This document shows, one piece after another, positions 1-7,718 of a stretch of DNA of 39,321 nt. The stretch is taken from the NCBI GenBank assembly GCA_016937155.1, contig JAFGWM010000017.1:1-39321 (forward strand), in the 5' to 3' direction. Position 1 is the stretch's first letter. Each line of letters begins with the position of its first letter. Origin of the DNA: Deltaproteobacteria bacterium (GTDB lineage: Bacteria; Myxococcota_A; Polyangia; HGW-17). Below the pieces are notes generated by a model. The model was not told the origin of the DNA. It did no database searches and saw nothing but the letters and a program-made list of their open reading frames with translations. The position numbers and the translations under genes are program-made.

Positions 1-33
1 CTTAAAATTTCGGTAAGTTAGCGAATTAACACC

Positions 34-62
34 TTGACTTTGTCCGAATGTCAATCTATATA
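34..62 (+). promoter_or_regulatory. Candidate sigma-70-type promoter upstream of the first cassette gene
   Basis: A TTGACT box (34-39) is followed after 17 bases by TATATA (57-62), which runs on into TATAAAAT. Transcription from here would pass through the possible recombination core at 99-105 and into the methyltransferase. A promoter just in front of a cassette boundary would fit either an integron Pc-like promoter or a promoter carried in a preceding cassette. The match is by eye only. Confidence 0.4.
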
Positions 63-98
63 AAATCATGAAAGATATGCAGAACCAGACAATATATT

Positions 99-105
99 GT
101 TAGGT
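99..105 (+). other. Possible integron recombination core (GTTAGGT) in front of the methyltransferase cassette
   Basis: GTTAGGT fits the GTTRRRY core at which integron integrases cut, and it lies 35 bases before the methyltransferase start codon. With the clear attC at 760-819 it would define a cassette of about 714 bp. AATTAAC at 24-30 could pair with it imperfectly, with a short TTGTC/GACAA match inside, as in a degenerate attC of about 80 bp. The fold is poor, so this could also be attI or a chance match. Confidence 0.35.
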
Positions 106-139
106 GCAGGTATCATACGGGCCATCTTGGAGATGAAGA

Positions 140-808
140 ATGCCTAAAACAGAACCATTTGATAAATACAGCGAAGAGTATGATGAGTGGTTTAAAAAGA
201 ACGTTGAACTTTATGAGGCGGAACTGGAAGCCATCCGACAACTTATTCCTTCTCGTAGATCGAAAGGAATGGAAGTAGGTATTGGCTCAGGAAAATTCGC
301 TGTACCACTCGGGATTAAAATAGGAGTTGAGCCATCAGAAAATATGGCAACGAAAGCAAGAATGCAGGGGATCGAAGTTTATTCCGGCATAGCGGAAAAA
401 TTGCCATTCTCTGACGGCAAATTTGATTATGTACTGATGGTAACAACCATCTGTTTTGTTGACGATGTTGCCAAATCTTTAAAAGAGGCTTTTCGGGTAT
501 TGAAGACTGGCGGATATATTATTGTTGGATTTGTAGATAGAGAGAGTGAGCTTGGAAAACAGTATTCTGAAAAGAAAGAAAACAGTAGGTTTTATAAAGA
601 TGCCACCTTTTTCTCAGCGCAAGAGGTGCTAAGATACTTAAAAGGATCGGGTTTTGTAATTTCGAATGTTTTACAAGCCCTTATTACTGGAGAATCACCC
701 AATACCGTTTTAGAAAGTTTCGGAAGAGGCTCTTTTGTCGCAATAAAGGGGATAAAATCGGTTAACAAGGCTAATGCAGCCGACGCAAAAAGCAGCGCGG
801 CTGATTAG
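140..808 (+). CDS. Class I SAM-dependent methyltransferase (Methyltransf_11 type), integron cassette gene
   Basis: A 222-residue protein with a Rossmann-type methyltransferase fold. Motif I is GMEVGIGSGKF (about residues 43-53), the acidic end of strand 2 is GVEPS, motif II-like FDYVLMVTTICF is near residue 95, and the post-II segment has LKTGGYIIVGF. It probably transfers a methyl group from SAM to a small molecule; the substrate cannot be read from the sequence. The start at 140 is supported by GGAG at 127-130. The stop codon lies inside the attC site, so the last 15 or so residues (Ala/Asp/Ser-rich, ending KSSAAD) are attC-encoded and unlikely to be part of the fold. Small methyltransferases are common integron cassette cargo. 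Its ATG is about 40 bases from the candidate left recombination core. Confidence 0.85.
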   Translation: MPKTEPFDKYSEEYDEWFKKNVELYEAELEAIRQLIPSRRSKGMEVGIGSGKFAVPLGIKIGVEPSENMATKARMQGIEVYSGIAEKLPFSDGKFDYVLMVTTICFVDDVAKSLKEAFRVLKTGGYIIVGFVDRESELGKQYSEKKENSRFYKDATFFSAQEVLRYLKGSGFVISNVLQALITGESPNTVLESFGRGSFVAIKGIKSVNKANAADAKSSAAD

Positions 809-819
809 CGAAGTTAGCC
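760..819 (+). other. attC: Integron attC site (59-base element)
   Basis: Sixty bases with the full attC architecture. The outer boxes GGTTAAC (760-766) and GTTAGCC (813-819) pair over 7 bp with one G-T wobble. Unpaired spacers follow (767-769 and 810-812). The inner stem pairs GCTAAT (770-775) with ATTAGC (804-809), CAGCCG (777-782) with CGGCTG (798-803), and CGC (784-786) with GCG (795-797). Bases G776 and A783 are extrahelical on the same arm, and the loop is AAAAAGCA. The inner AGCCGACGC / GCGCGGCT halves match the well-known attC of aadA cassettes, as I recall that sequence. Integrase cleavage would fall between G813 and T814. The site belongs to the methyltransferase cassette and marks the left edge of the reverse transcriptase cassette. 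Confidence 0.9.
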
Positions 820-843
820 GGCAAGGAAACAGCGGAAGTACAC

Positions 844-2331
844 ATGACCTCTACAGTTAATTTCTTCGAGACCGATTTTCCTGCCACGCTGTTCCCACTG
901 AAGACCAATTTGCTTTTGGTAAAGGAACACTCTGCCGAGCTTTCGGATTACATCTATCAGCGCGTGCTCAACCCTGGTTGCGAGGCGGACAAGTTCTTGC
1001 CACAGCATCGTGTTTACGCCACTAAGCCACGGGGGCATCTGCGTCGCACGGTCAAGCTAGATCCAGTTGCAGAGTTCTTTATCTACGATATTTGCTATCG
1101 AAACAAAGCAATTTTTCGTCCTGAAGTCAGTGCGTCTCGGAGAAGTTTCGGTTACAGGTTCAAGAGCGGCGCACGAATTCCAGTCCACGTGGCATATGGC
1201 GAATACAAAGAGCACCTTCGAAGTAGTGCAACAAAGTACAAGCACAACATTCAGTTTGATATCGCTTCATATTTCAACAGCTTGTATCACCACGACGTCT
1301 GTCACTGGTTCGAGTCAAAAGACAATGTGACGGAAACCGATGCTAAAGGCCTGAATCAATATTTCAGGGAAATTAATGCAGGCCGTAGCGTTGATTTCAT
1401 GCCGCATGGCATCTATCCGACCAAGATGCTTGGTAACGAATTCTTGAAGGTGGTCGATCTTAATGGTCAACTTAAATCAGCAGAGGTTGTCTGATTTATG
1501 GACGACATCACTCTGTTTGATGACAACCCAACAAAGGTTCGTGCCGACTTTTCTCGTATTCAGCAATTACTTGGTCAATTTGCGCTGAACATAAATCCAT
1601 CTAAGACCGCTTTCGACAACTCGGTCGGTGGTGTGAATGATACCCTCAGTCAGATTCGGCAATCTCTTAAGGAAATTGTCACAGAATATGAGGAGGTTCC
1701 GACCGCTTCAGGGGTAGAGCTTATTGAAACTGATGTAATTGTCGATAAAGACCTCGATTCCGGGCAAGTCGACGCGCTCTTGGGGCTGCTTAAGGACGAG
1801 GAGTTGGAAGAGTCGGATGCTGACTTAATCCTGGGCTTCCTTCGATCTCACAGCGATAGCTTGCTCGATCATCTACCGACCTTGCTCAGTCGGTTTCCAA
1901 ATCTAATCAAGCATGTACACACGATTTGTTCAGGCATCACAGAGAAGCCGGGTCTAGTCGATGTACTTCTTCAGTTTTCGAACGACCACGACGATTTGCT
2001 GGAGTATCAATTGTTTTGGATGGGCTCGATTGTAGAAGACTACTTGCTTGGGGCAGAGAATTATGGGGCATTGCTGACACGCCTTTTAGAGCTGTCTGCA
2101 GACCATAAGATTGCGAGAGCCAAGATTTTGGAGATTCCAGAGCAAGGTTTCGGATTGAAGGAATTTCGAAGCTGTTATCTCAAGACGGGACAGTCTGATT
2201 GGTTGTCCTGGTCATCGGCGGCTGGCACTAGAACCCTCAAGGCCGGAGAGCGGAATTACGTTCTGAAGTATTTTTCAAACGCTTCCCAGATGAACTTTTT
2301 GGTTGCCAGTTGCATGAGTAAGTTCGCATAA
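844..2331 (+). pseudogene. AbiA/UG-type (defence-associated) reverse transcriptase, interrupted by an in-frame TGA at the catalytic motif
   Basis: Two halves lie in one frame: 844-1494 (216 codons) and 1498-2331 (277 codons), separated only by TGA (1492-1494) and TTT. Joined they give a protein of about 495 residues. Visible reverse transcriptase motifs are motif A with FDIASYF, motif B-like GIYPTKMLGNEFL, motif C F-M-D-D (the MDD opens the second half), and motif D LNINPSKTAF. After about residue 270 the protein is all Leu-rich amphipathic helix pairs, like the HEAT-like or alpha-repeat tails of AbiA and other UG reverse transcriptases. No maturase or retron-specific domain is seen. A single CGA to TGA change (Arg just before FMDD) would explain the stop. 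TGATTTATG might allow reinitiation, but the second product would start with the catalytic Asp pair. The start has GCGGAAG upstream and lies 30 bases after the attC cleavage point, so the gene looks like a cassette. Codon use is richer in G/C than downstream genes, suggesting transfer. The UG subfamily is not identified. Confidence 0.78.
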
Positions 2332-2661
2332 ACGCCGCTGCTCATGCGGAACATTAAAATTATCAATTTTGAGTAATTAACGACCGCGGACTATAGCTAT
2401 AATTCTGACCCCATAGCCTTTTCAAAAATTGCGGTGACTTCTTTCGTTATTGGTGGGGCAAGCGCCAACCTGTAAAATTTCATATTCACAGACAATGCCC
2501 CAGCCTCCCGACCTAAAATTTCAGGCCGGAGGCTAAAGGCAACCTCCTCCTAAACCAACCAGGTGATGTCCTATATTACCTGTAAAAAGGAGGCGATGTG
2601 CAGCGCATCCAATGATAGAAATTGAATTGGAATAAAAACTAAAAAAGGAGAGCCACACGTC
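2332..2661. other. Gene-free stretch after the RT cassette, with one hairpin
   Basis: No open frame of substance and no convincing attC (no GTTRRRY core with a folding partner) is seen, although the RT cassette would be expected to carry one here. The only clear structure is an imperfect hairpin at 2502-2534: AGCCTCC pairs with GGAGGCT, and the interior CCTAAAATTTCAGG is nearly palindromic. It is not followed by a T run, so it is a weak terminator candidate. Shine-Dalgarno-like AAGGAG at 2645-2650 precedes the transposase remnant. Confidence 0.5.
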
Positions 2662-3058
2662 ATGAAAAAAGATCCACCAAGTATGAAAAAACACAAGAAT
2701 TAAACTAATTACTTCTGGGAAAAAATCAGCAGAAAACGATCAGGAAATGGTTTCGTTACTAATCAAATTTGGGAAAAGAGTAACTTCTACAGAAAGTAAT
2801 GGAGACAGAGCAGGAGGAAACACTTGGCAGAACTAGATATGAACGCTCAGATGAAGAAGCAAAGGGCTATAGAAATGGATATGAAGACCGGAAAGTAAAG
2901 ACAGCAGAAGGAATAATAGATGTATCTGTTCCGCAGATAAGGGTACTTGAAAGCCCGTGGTTACCGGCAATATGGAAAAATATAGCCCAGCGCAGTAAGG
3001 CATTGGAAGATATTATATGTGAAATGTGGGTGAGAGGCATACGTGTCAGGGATGTTGA
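2662..3058 (+). pseudogene. Remnant of an IS256 (Mutator)-family transposase, N-terminal part, frameshifted
   Basis: Three frames in succession give one recognisable transposase N-terminus. An ATG at 2662 with AAGGAG upstream encodes a short KKHKN peptide. From about 2702 the next frame reads KKSAENDQEMVSLLIKFG. From about 2785 the third frame reads QKVMETEQEETLGRTRYER, then GYRNGYEDRKVKTAEG, VPQIR and MWVRGIRVRDVE. The order (LGR.RYER, GYRNGY, VKT.EG, VP..R, M.VRG...RD) is typical of IS256-family transposases. The frame is broken at least twice and similarity stops at about 3058, before the DDE catalytic core, where the G-rich repeats begin. It cannot encode an active transposase. Confidence 0.7.
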
Positions 3059-3061
3059 GTT

Positions 3062-3316
3062 TGAGGGAAAAGGGTCAGGGAATCAGGAAAACAGGGAAAA
3101 GGGAAAAGGGAACAGGGAATCAGGGAACAGGGAAAAGGGAACAGGGAACAGGGAACAGGGAATCAGGAAAACAGGAAACAGGGTCAGGGGCAGGAAAACA
3201 GGGAGCAGGGTCAGGGAATCAGGGAACAGGGAATCAGGAAAACAGGAAACAGGGTCAGGGGCAGGAAAACAGGGAACAGGGTCAGGGGCAGGAAAACAGG
3301 GAGACAGGGGGGGGCG
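3062..3316 (+). repeat. G-rich degenerate minisatellite (GGGAACAGGGAATCAGG type)
   Basis: About 250 bases of interspersed short units such as GGGAACAGGGAATCAGG, GGAAAACAGG and GGGTCAGGGGCAGG, almost pure purine on this strand, with dozens of GGG runs. The longer block built around CAGGGAATCAGGAAAACAGG recurs several times, for example near 3165 and 3230. The array starts where transposase similarity ends and stops 4-5 bases before the stop codon of the downstream minus-strand gene. It reads open in two frames only because of its composition and is not taken as coding. It has high G-quadruplex potential on this strand. Confidence 0.85.
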
Positions 3317-3320
3317 CGAT

Positions 3321-4997
3321 TTAGTTCTGAGGGGGAGCGCAGAGATTATCAGGATTGCATTCTAGGGTGATTCCCTGTGGGCCTGGAGGACAGTCGTCAG
3401 TTGTTTCACATGATGGGATACAAACTGAACCATCAATGGTTTCAACACACTGGCAGCCCATGGCTGCTTCATCAGGGCAGTTTTCAGGAAGTTCACAATC
3501 ACTTTGCTCGGAACACTCTGCCGGGCCCTGAAGACAATCTTCAGGACATGACTGTTCATTCTCCGCTCCAGAGCATATTCCGTCACCGCATTCTTCATCA
3601 GTGGATACACAGTCCTGAGGGCAAATTTGTGTGGTTTCATTTTCGTCACAGGAACCGTTTCCACAGCTTTCAGGTGCAAGAACTGAGGTATCCCACTGTG
3701 CACCCAGTCGGACAAGACGGACATAGTTGTAGATTCTTATGGCATCTCCCTGGGGACCAAATCCTGTAGGATAATCAGCTGGATCACCGGTTTTAGGATC
3801 ACTGCGCTGTGCACCTGCTCCGTGAACATCCACCCATTCATCGTTCATATATCCCAGAGCACGGCCGAAGGAAATATAGGTTCCAGCTGAGGCAGTTCCA
3901 TTTGATGCCAGATGAGTTGTTGAAGACCAGTAGTATCCCCAGTCTTCCTCAAGGCGTTCATTGATAAACGATGTGGAGTTGAATAAATCACTTATGGCTG
4001 GACTGGAAGTGGTATCAGGACTTTTTGTGTAATCAACTATGGATTGCAGTTCTTTTATGGAAGGAATTCGCCAGTCATTATAGCCAAGGTAATTCTGAGA
4101 GTTCATCTCAGATGCATATTCGAAGGCATCAGACCATAGCATTGGTTCAGCACTGTCATTTTGAGCCCACATGAGAGAAGTTGATTCATCACTTACTGTA
4201 CCATCACCATTATCTGTGAGAACATTTTCTCCATAGGATGGATTCTGGCGCACACAGAGCAGGAGGAATGTTTTTTCACTACCATCCCCCATAGTTGTAC
4301 CATAACCCTTGATTCGTCCGTCCGCGAAGTTGACCCCAAACAGTAGTTGGCCAAATCTGGTGGAAACGTACAAGGTGCTGCTGGCATACTGGGAATCAAT
4401 GGTGCGTTCATTTGCATCAGTATCGCCATAATCAAACCCGAAATAATCAGTATCGATGAAAGGAATGAGATTTGATTCATCACCGTTTGATGGATCAGTT
4501 CCGTTGAAGTTTATAAGTGAATATAGTTCCTTGATTGAAGGAATTCGCCAGTCACTGTAGTTTGCATAACTTATTTCATTGAGATTTTCCACATATGATG
4601 GGATTTCAGACCATGTAAGTTTGTCTTCAATGTTAATAACCCCATCATTGTTGATATCGGGAGTTTTTATCCACATCAGTCCTGTAACGTTATCTGTCAC
4701 TGTACCATCACCATTATCGGTATATGATGGCAAATTTCCTTTGTACTGTGCATCCTGCCCGCTGTAGGGATATCCTGAAGGCATACAGCCGTAGGAATTT
4801 ATGTCGGAGTAACAGCCAAGTTGAGCGGTGTCGACAATAGCATAGTCAGGTGAACTTATGTTATTGCTGGAATTGTTTGATGTCAGATTGTTTGTATTAC
4901 TGGAATTCAAATTGGATGAGGAGTTGTCATCACATGCGAAATTTATCAGTGCAATGCATCCTAGTAATAATAAAAAATAATTATTAATGGTATTCAT
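3321..4997 (-). CDS. Secreted lipoprotein with two DUF1566 (Lcl C-terminal) domains and Cys-rich tail
   Basis: 558 residues. A signal peptide ends in a lipobox-like NFAC (Cys at about 22), followed by a Ser/Asn linker. Two DUF1566 domains follow, each opening TDNGDGTV.D..T.LMW and containing DWRIPSIKEL (about residues 90-250 and 260-435). They are clearly an internal duplication. The first carries a DINNDGVINIED calcium-loop-like insertion. The tail has two CG.G.C...EN...CP.DC repeats and a further Cys-rich segment. It is probably exported and lipid-anchored; function is unknown. DUF1566 proteins are commonly surface or C-type-lectin-like. The 3' end abuts the minisatellite, so the last residues may have been altered by the repeat expansion. 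It is transcribed away from the transketolase operon. Confidence 0.8.
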   Translation of the reverse strand: MNTINNYFLLLLGCIALINFACDDNSSSNLNSSNTNNLTSNNSSNNISSPDYAIVDTAQLGCYSDINSYGCMPSGYPYSGQDAQYKGNLPSYTDNGDGTVTDNVTGLMWIKTPDINNDGVINIEDKLTWSEIPSYVENLNEISYANYSDWRIPSIKELYSLINFNGTDPSNGDESNLIPFIDTDYFGFDYGDTDANERTIDSQYASSTLYVSTRFGQLLFGVNFADGRIKGYGTTMGDGSEKTFLLLCVRQNPSYGENVLTDNGDGTVSDESTSLMWAQNDSAEPMLWSDAFEYASEMNSQNYLGYNDWRIPSIKELQSIVDYTKSPDTTSSPAISDLFNSTSFINERLEEDWGYYWSSTTHLASNGTASAGTYISFGRALGYMNDEWVDVHGAGAQRSDPKTGDPADYPTGFGPQGDAIRIYNYVRLVRLGAQWDTSVLAPESCGNGSCDENETTQICPQDCVSTDEECGDGICSGAENEQSCPEDCLQGPAECSEQSDCELPENCPDEAAMGCQCVETIDGSVCIPSCETTDDCPPGPQGITLECNPDNLCAPPQN

Positions 4998-5269
4998 GGT
5001 GAAGCCTTTCCGGAAAACTTTGTATCCTGCTTTATCCTGAGTGTTCCACCTGGTATTTCGTTAGAAAAAAAACATTTTGTTGAAAAAGAGAAAAGGAAGT
5101 GTGTTTGAAGTATTTTTTATCAGAATCATCCTTGAAAAATATTTTCTTATTAAATATCAATATCAAATGTAATTCCACTTGTAAGACAGTGTTTATCAAA
5201 ATATAATCCCCGCACCCCTGAACCGATGTAGTCAGTAATTTCAGGGTTTTAAATCTAGGGAGTATAAAT

Positions 5270-7216
5270 ATGGACGAAATAAGACTCAAAACAATCAGAC
5301 AGATCAGGATGCTCTGTGGTGAAATAATACAGAAGGCTTCAAGTGGTCATCCAGGTTTACCCCTGGGTGCTGCTCCTATGGCGTTTTCACTTTTCAACGA
5401 TCTTATGAAATATGATCCATCACAACCACACTGGGTTGACAGAGACAGGTTTGTTCTGAGTGCAGGTCACGGAAGTTCTCTTATTTATACGATGCTTTAT
5501 CTTTATGGATATGATGTAAGTCTTGAGGATCTTAAATCATTCAGACAGCTGGGAAGTAAGACTCCGGGACATCCTGAATACTGGTGTCTGCCTGGAGTGG
5601 AAACTGCCACGGGACCTCTGGGTGCGGGATTTTCAAATGCAGTGGGAATGGCTTTAGCTGAAAAAAGACTTAATGCAAAATTTGGTAGTGATGTTTTCAA
5701 CCATCGCACCTGGGTTTTAGCCAGTGATGGTGATATGGAGGAAGGCATTTCAAATGAGAGTGCTCAATTTGCAGGTGCCATGAAACTTGGAAAACTTTGT
5801 GTACTTTATGATTCAAACGATATCAGCATTGAGGGTGATACCAGAGTTACATTTAATGAAGATACTGCTGCCAGATTCAGGGCAATGGGATGGTATGCCG
5901 AAGTGATCGACGGTGAAAATCCTGATAATGTGACAAGTGCTGTTGAAAAGGCGTTTTCTGAGAATCCGGATGTTCCGAAACTTATAGTCTGCAGGACTGT
6001 TATTGCCAGAGATGCCATTGGAAAGGAAGGGAGCGCCTCAAGTCATGGAAGTCCCCTTGGTGAGGATGTGCTCAGTGCAATGAGGAAAAACTACGGATAT
6101 GAAGGTTCATTCCATCTGGATAAGGATGTTTTAGAGTTTACATCTCTGGCAGGGAAACGGGGTCAGAAAAATAATTCTGAATGGAGTGAGAAATTCGATA
6201 TCTGGAAAAAGCAGAATCCTGAGGAGTACAGAATTTTTAAGAAAATGCAAAACAGGGAATACGATGATATTTCATGGCCTGAATGGGAGGTCGGCTCAAA
6301 AGAAGCCACCAGAAAATCAGGTGGAATAGTTTTAAACACTTTAGTTGATTATTATCCTGCTCTGTGTGGTGGAAGTGCTGATCTCGCACCATCAAACAAC
6401 ACCTGGATAAAGAAATTTGAAGCAATGACCGCAGATAATCCATCAGGGGGAAATATTCATTTTGGAATCAGGGAACACGCAATGGGTGGTATTGTCAACG
6501 GGATGGCACTCCATGGTTTTCATCATTCATTCGGTGCCACATTTTTGGTTTTCTCAGATTATATGAGAGGTGCAATAAGGTTGAGTGCCATTATGAATCT
6601 GAAAGTGACCTGGATTTTTACCCATGACAGTTTTTACGTAGGAGAGGACGGACCCACCCATCAGCCGGTTGAGCATATTGATGCTCTCAGGCTTATTCCA
6701 GGCTTAAAGGTGATTCGTCCTGCAGATGGAAATGAGATTGTAGCTGCATGGAAGTTTATTCTTGATTATCAGGGCCCGGTTTGTCTAATTTTATCAAGAC
6801 AGAACCTTGAGGCACTAAAAGACTCCAGTCGCGAAGTTGATGATCTCAGGGGTTACAGTGTTAAATCTGTGAATGAACCGGCAATTCAGATATTCAGTTC
6901 CGGAAGTGAAGTGTCTCTGGCACTTCAAACGGCGGATATTCTGGAGAAAGATGGTTTATCCACTGAAGTCATCAGTGTTCCCATGCTGGATCTTGATGAT
7001 ACAAAAGCCATGGAAGACCTTGCAGGAAAATGTAGTGGACTTAAAGTTGCGGTGGAAACTGCAACCACAAGATTATTCGCAGGATTTGGAATAAAACACC
7101 GGATAGGTATGACTACTTTCGGCGAAAGTGGAAAAGCCTCTGAAATAGCTCAGCACTTTGGTTTTACACCGGAGAAAGTAGCAGAAAAAATCAAATCATT
7201 AATCTCCTTAAATTGA
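5270..7216 (+). CDS. tkt: Transketolase
   Basis: 648 residues, close to the usual length of about 650-670. It transfers two-carbon ketol units between sugar phosphates in the pentose phosphate pathway, using thiamine diphosphate and a divalent metal. Visible motifs are SGHPGLPLGAAPMA (residues 25-38), TGPLGAGFSNAVGMA, the ThDP/metal motif DGDMEEGISNE, the Pyr-domain FGIREHAMGGIVNGMA with the catalytic Glu, and DGPTHQPVEH. The N-terminal PP, central Pyr and C-terminal domains are all present. The start at 5270 has GGGAG upstream. It heads a tight run with cyclophilin (15 bases downstream) and RNase HI. Confidence 0.95.
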   Translation: MDEIRLKTIRQIRMLCGEIIQKASSGHPGLPLGAAPMAFSLFNDLMKYDPSQPHWVDRDRFVLSAGHGSSLIYTMLYLYGYDVSLEDLKSFRQLGSKTPGHPEYWCLPGVETATGPLGAGFSNAVGMALAEKRLNAKFGSDVFNHRTWVLASDGDMEEGISNESAQFAGAMKLGKLCVLYDSNDISIEGDTRVTFNEDTAARFRAMGWYAEVIDGENPDNVTSAVEKAFSENPDVPKLIVCRTVIARDAIGKEGSASSHGSPLGEDVLSAMRKNYGYEGSFHLDKDVLEFTSLAGKRGQKNNSEWSEKFDIWKKQNPEEYRIFKKMQNREYDDISWPEWEVGSKEATRKSGGIVLNTLVDYYPALCGGSADLAPSNNTWIKKFEAMTADNPSGGNIHFGIREHAMGGIVNGMALHGFHHSFGATFLVFSDYMRGAIRLSAIMNLKVTWIFTHDSFYVGEDGPTHQPVEHIDALRLIPGLKVIRPADGNEIVAAWKFILDYQGPVCLILSRQNLEALKDSSREVDDLRGYSVKSVNEPAIQIFSSGSEVSLALQTADILEKDGLSTEVISVPMLDLDDTKAMEDLAGKCSGLKVAVETATTRLFAGFGIKHRIGMTTFGESGKASEIAQHFGFTPEKVAEKIKSLISLN

Positions 7217-7231
7217 AGGAAAGGAAAAATT

Positions 7232-7711
7232 ATGGAAAGAGCAGTAATAAGTACAAAATTCGGAAAAATCACGGTATCTTTTTTCCCGGATAAGGCACCG
7301 GGCCACGTTAATAACTTTATGACTCTTGCAAAATCCGGTTTTTATGATCAGACTATTTTTCACAGAGTGATTTCCGGTTTTATGATTCAGGGGGGATGCC
7401 CCAATTCAAAACCAAATGCAAAGGGAACTCCTGGAACAGGTGGTCCAGGCTACAATATCGATGCTGAATTTAATGATGAAAGTCATGTGAGAGGTATTGT
7501 TTCCATGGCCAGATCAAGTGATCCCAACAGTGCAGGCAGTCAGTTCTTTATTGTTCATCAGGACAGTAAGTTTCTTGATAAAAACTATACAGTTTTCGGT
7601 AAAGTAACTGAAGGAATGGATGTTGTGGATCAGATAGCTGAATTACCCACAAATTCCAAGGATGCTCCACGTGACCGCATTGAAATGACCGTTGAAATTC
7701 TTGAAGACTGA
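7232..7711 (+). CDS. ppiB: Peptidyl-prolyl cis-trans isomerase, cyclophilin type
   Basis: 159 residues, a single cyclophilin domain without signal peptide, so cytoplasmic (PpiB-like). It catalyses proline peptide-bond isomerisation during protein folding. Motifs are FHRVISGFMIQGG (catalytic Arg in FHRV), MARS.DPNSAGSQFFI and the C-terminal YTVFGKVTEGMDVVD. AAGGAAAGG precedes the start. It lies 15 bases after the transketolase gene and 7 bases before RNase HI, and is likely cotranscribed with both. Confidence 0.93.
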   Translation: MERAVISTKFGKITVSFFPDKAPGHVNNFMTLAKSGFYDQTIFHRVISGFMIQGGCPNSKPNAKGTPGTGGPGYNIDAEFNDESHVRGIVSMARSSDPNSAGSQFFIVHQDSKFLDKNYTVFGKVTEGMDVVDQIAELPTNSKDAPRDRIEMTVEILED

Positions 7712-7718
7712 TTAAAAT

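Noticed and set aside
1-843. A retron-like structured RNA or DRT-associated non-coding RNA upstream of the reverse transcriptase
   Set aside because: Only 30 bases separate the attC cleavage point from the start codon; the structure present there is the attC.
1492-1494. TGA in the reverse transcriptase as a selenocysteine codon
   Set aside because: No hairpin of the bacterial SECIS type is visible directly downstream, reverse transcriptases are not selenoproteins, and the stop is one base change from an Arg codon.
2332-2420. A second attC after the reverse transcriptase gene (CGCCGC/GCGG and TTAACGACCGCGG looked suggestive)
   Set aside because: There is no GTTRRRY core and no long pairing of outer boxes; the resemblance is only a few bases.
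2799-3365. A 188-codon open frame running from the transposase relic through the G-rich array
   Set aside because: The second half is only the repeat read through (poly GNRE-type residues). The first half belongs to a frameshifted transposase; no single protein is supported.
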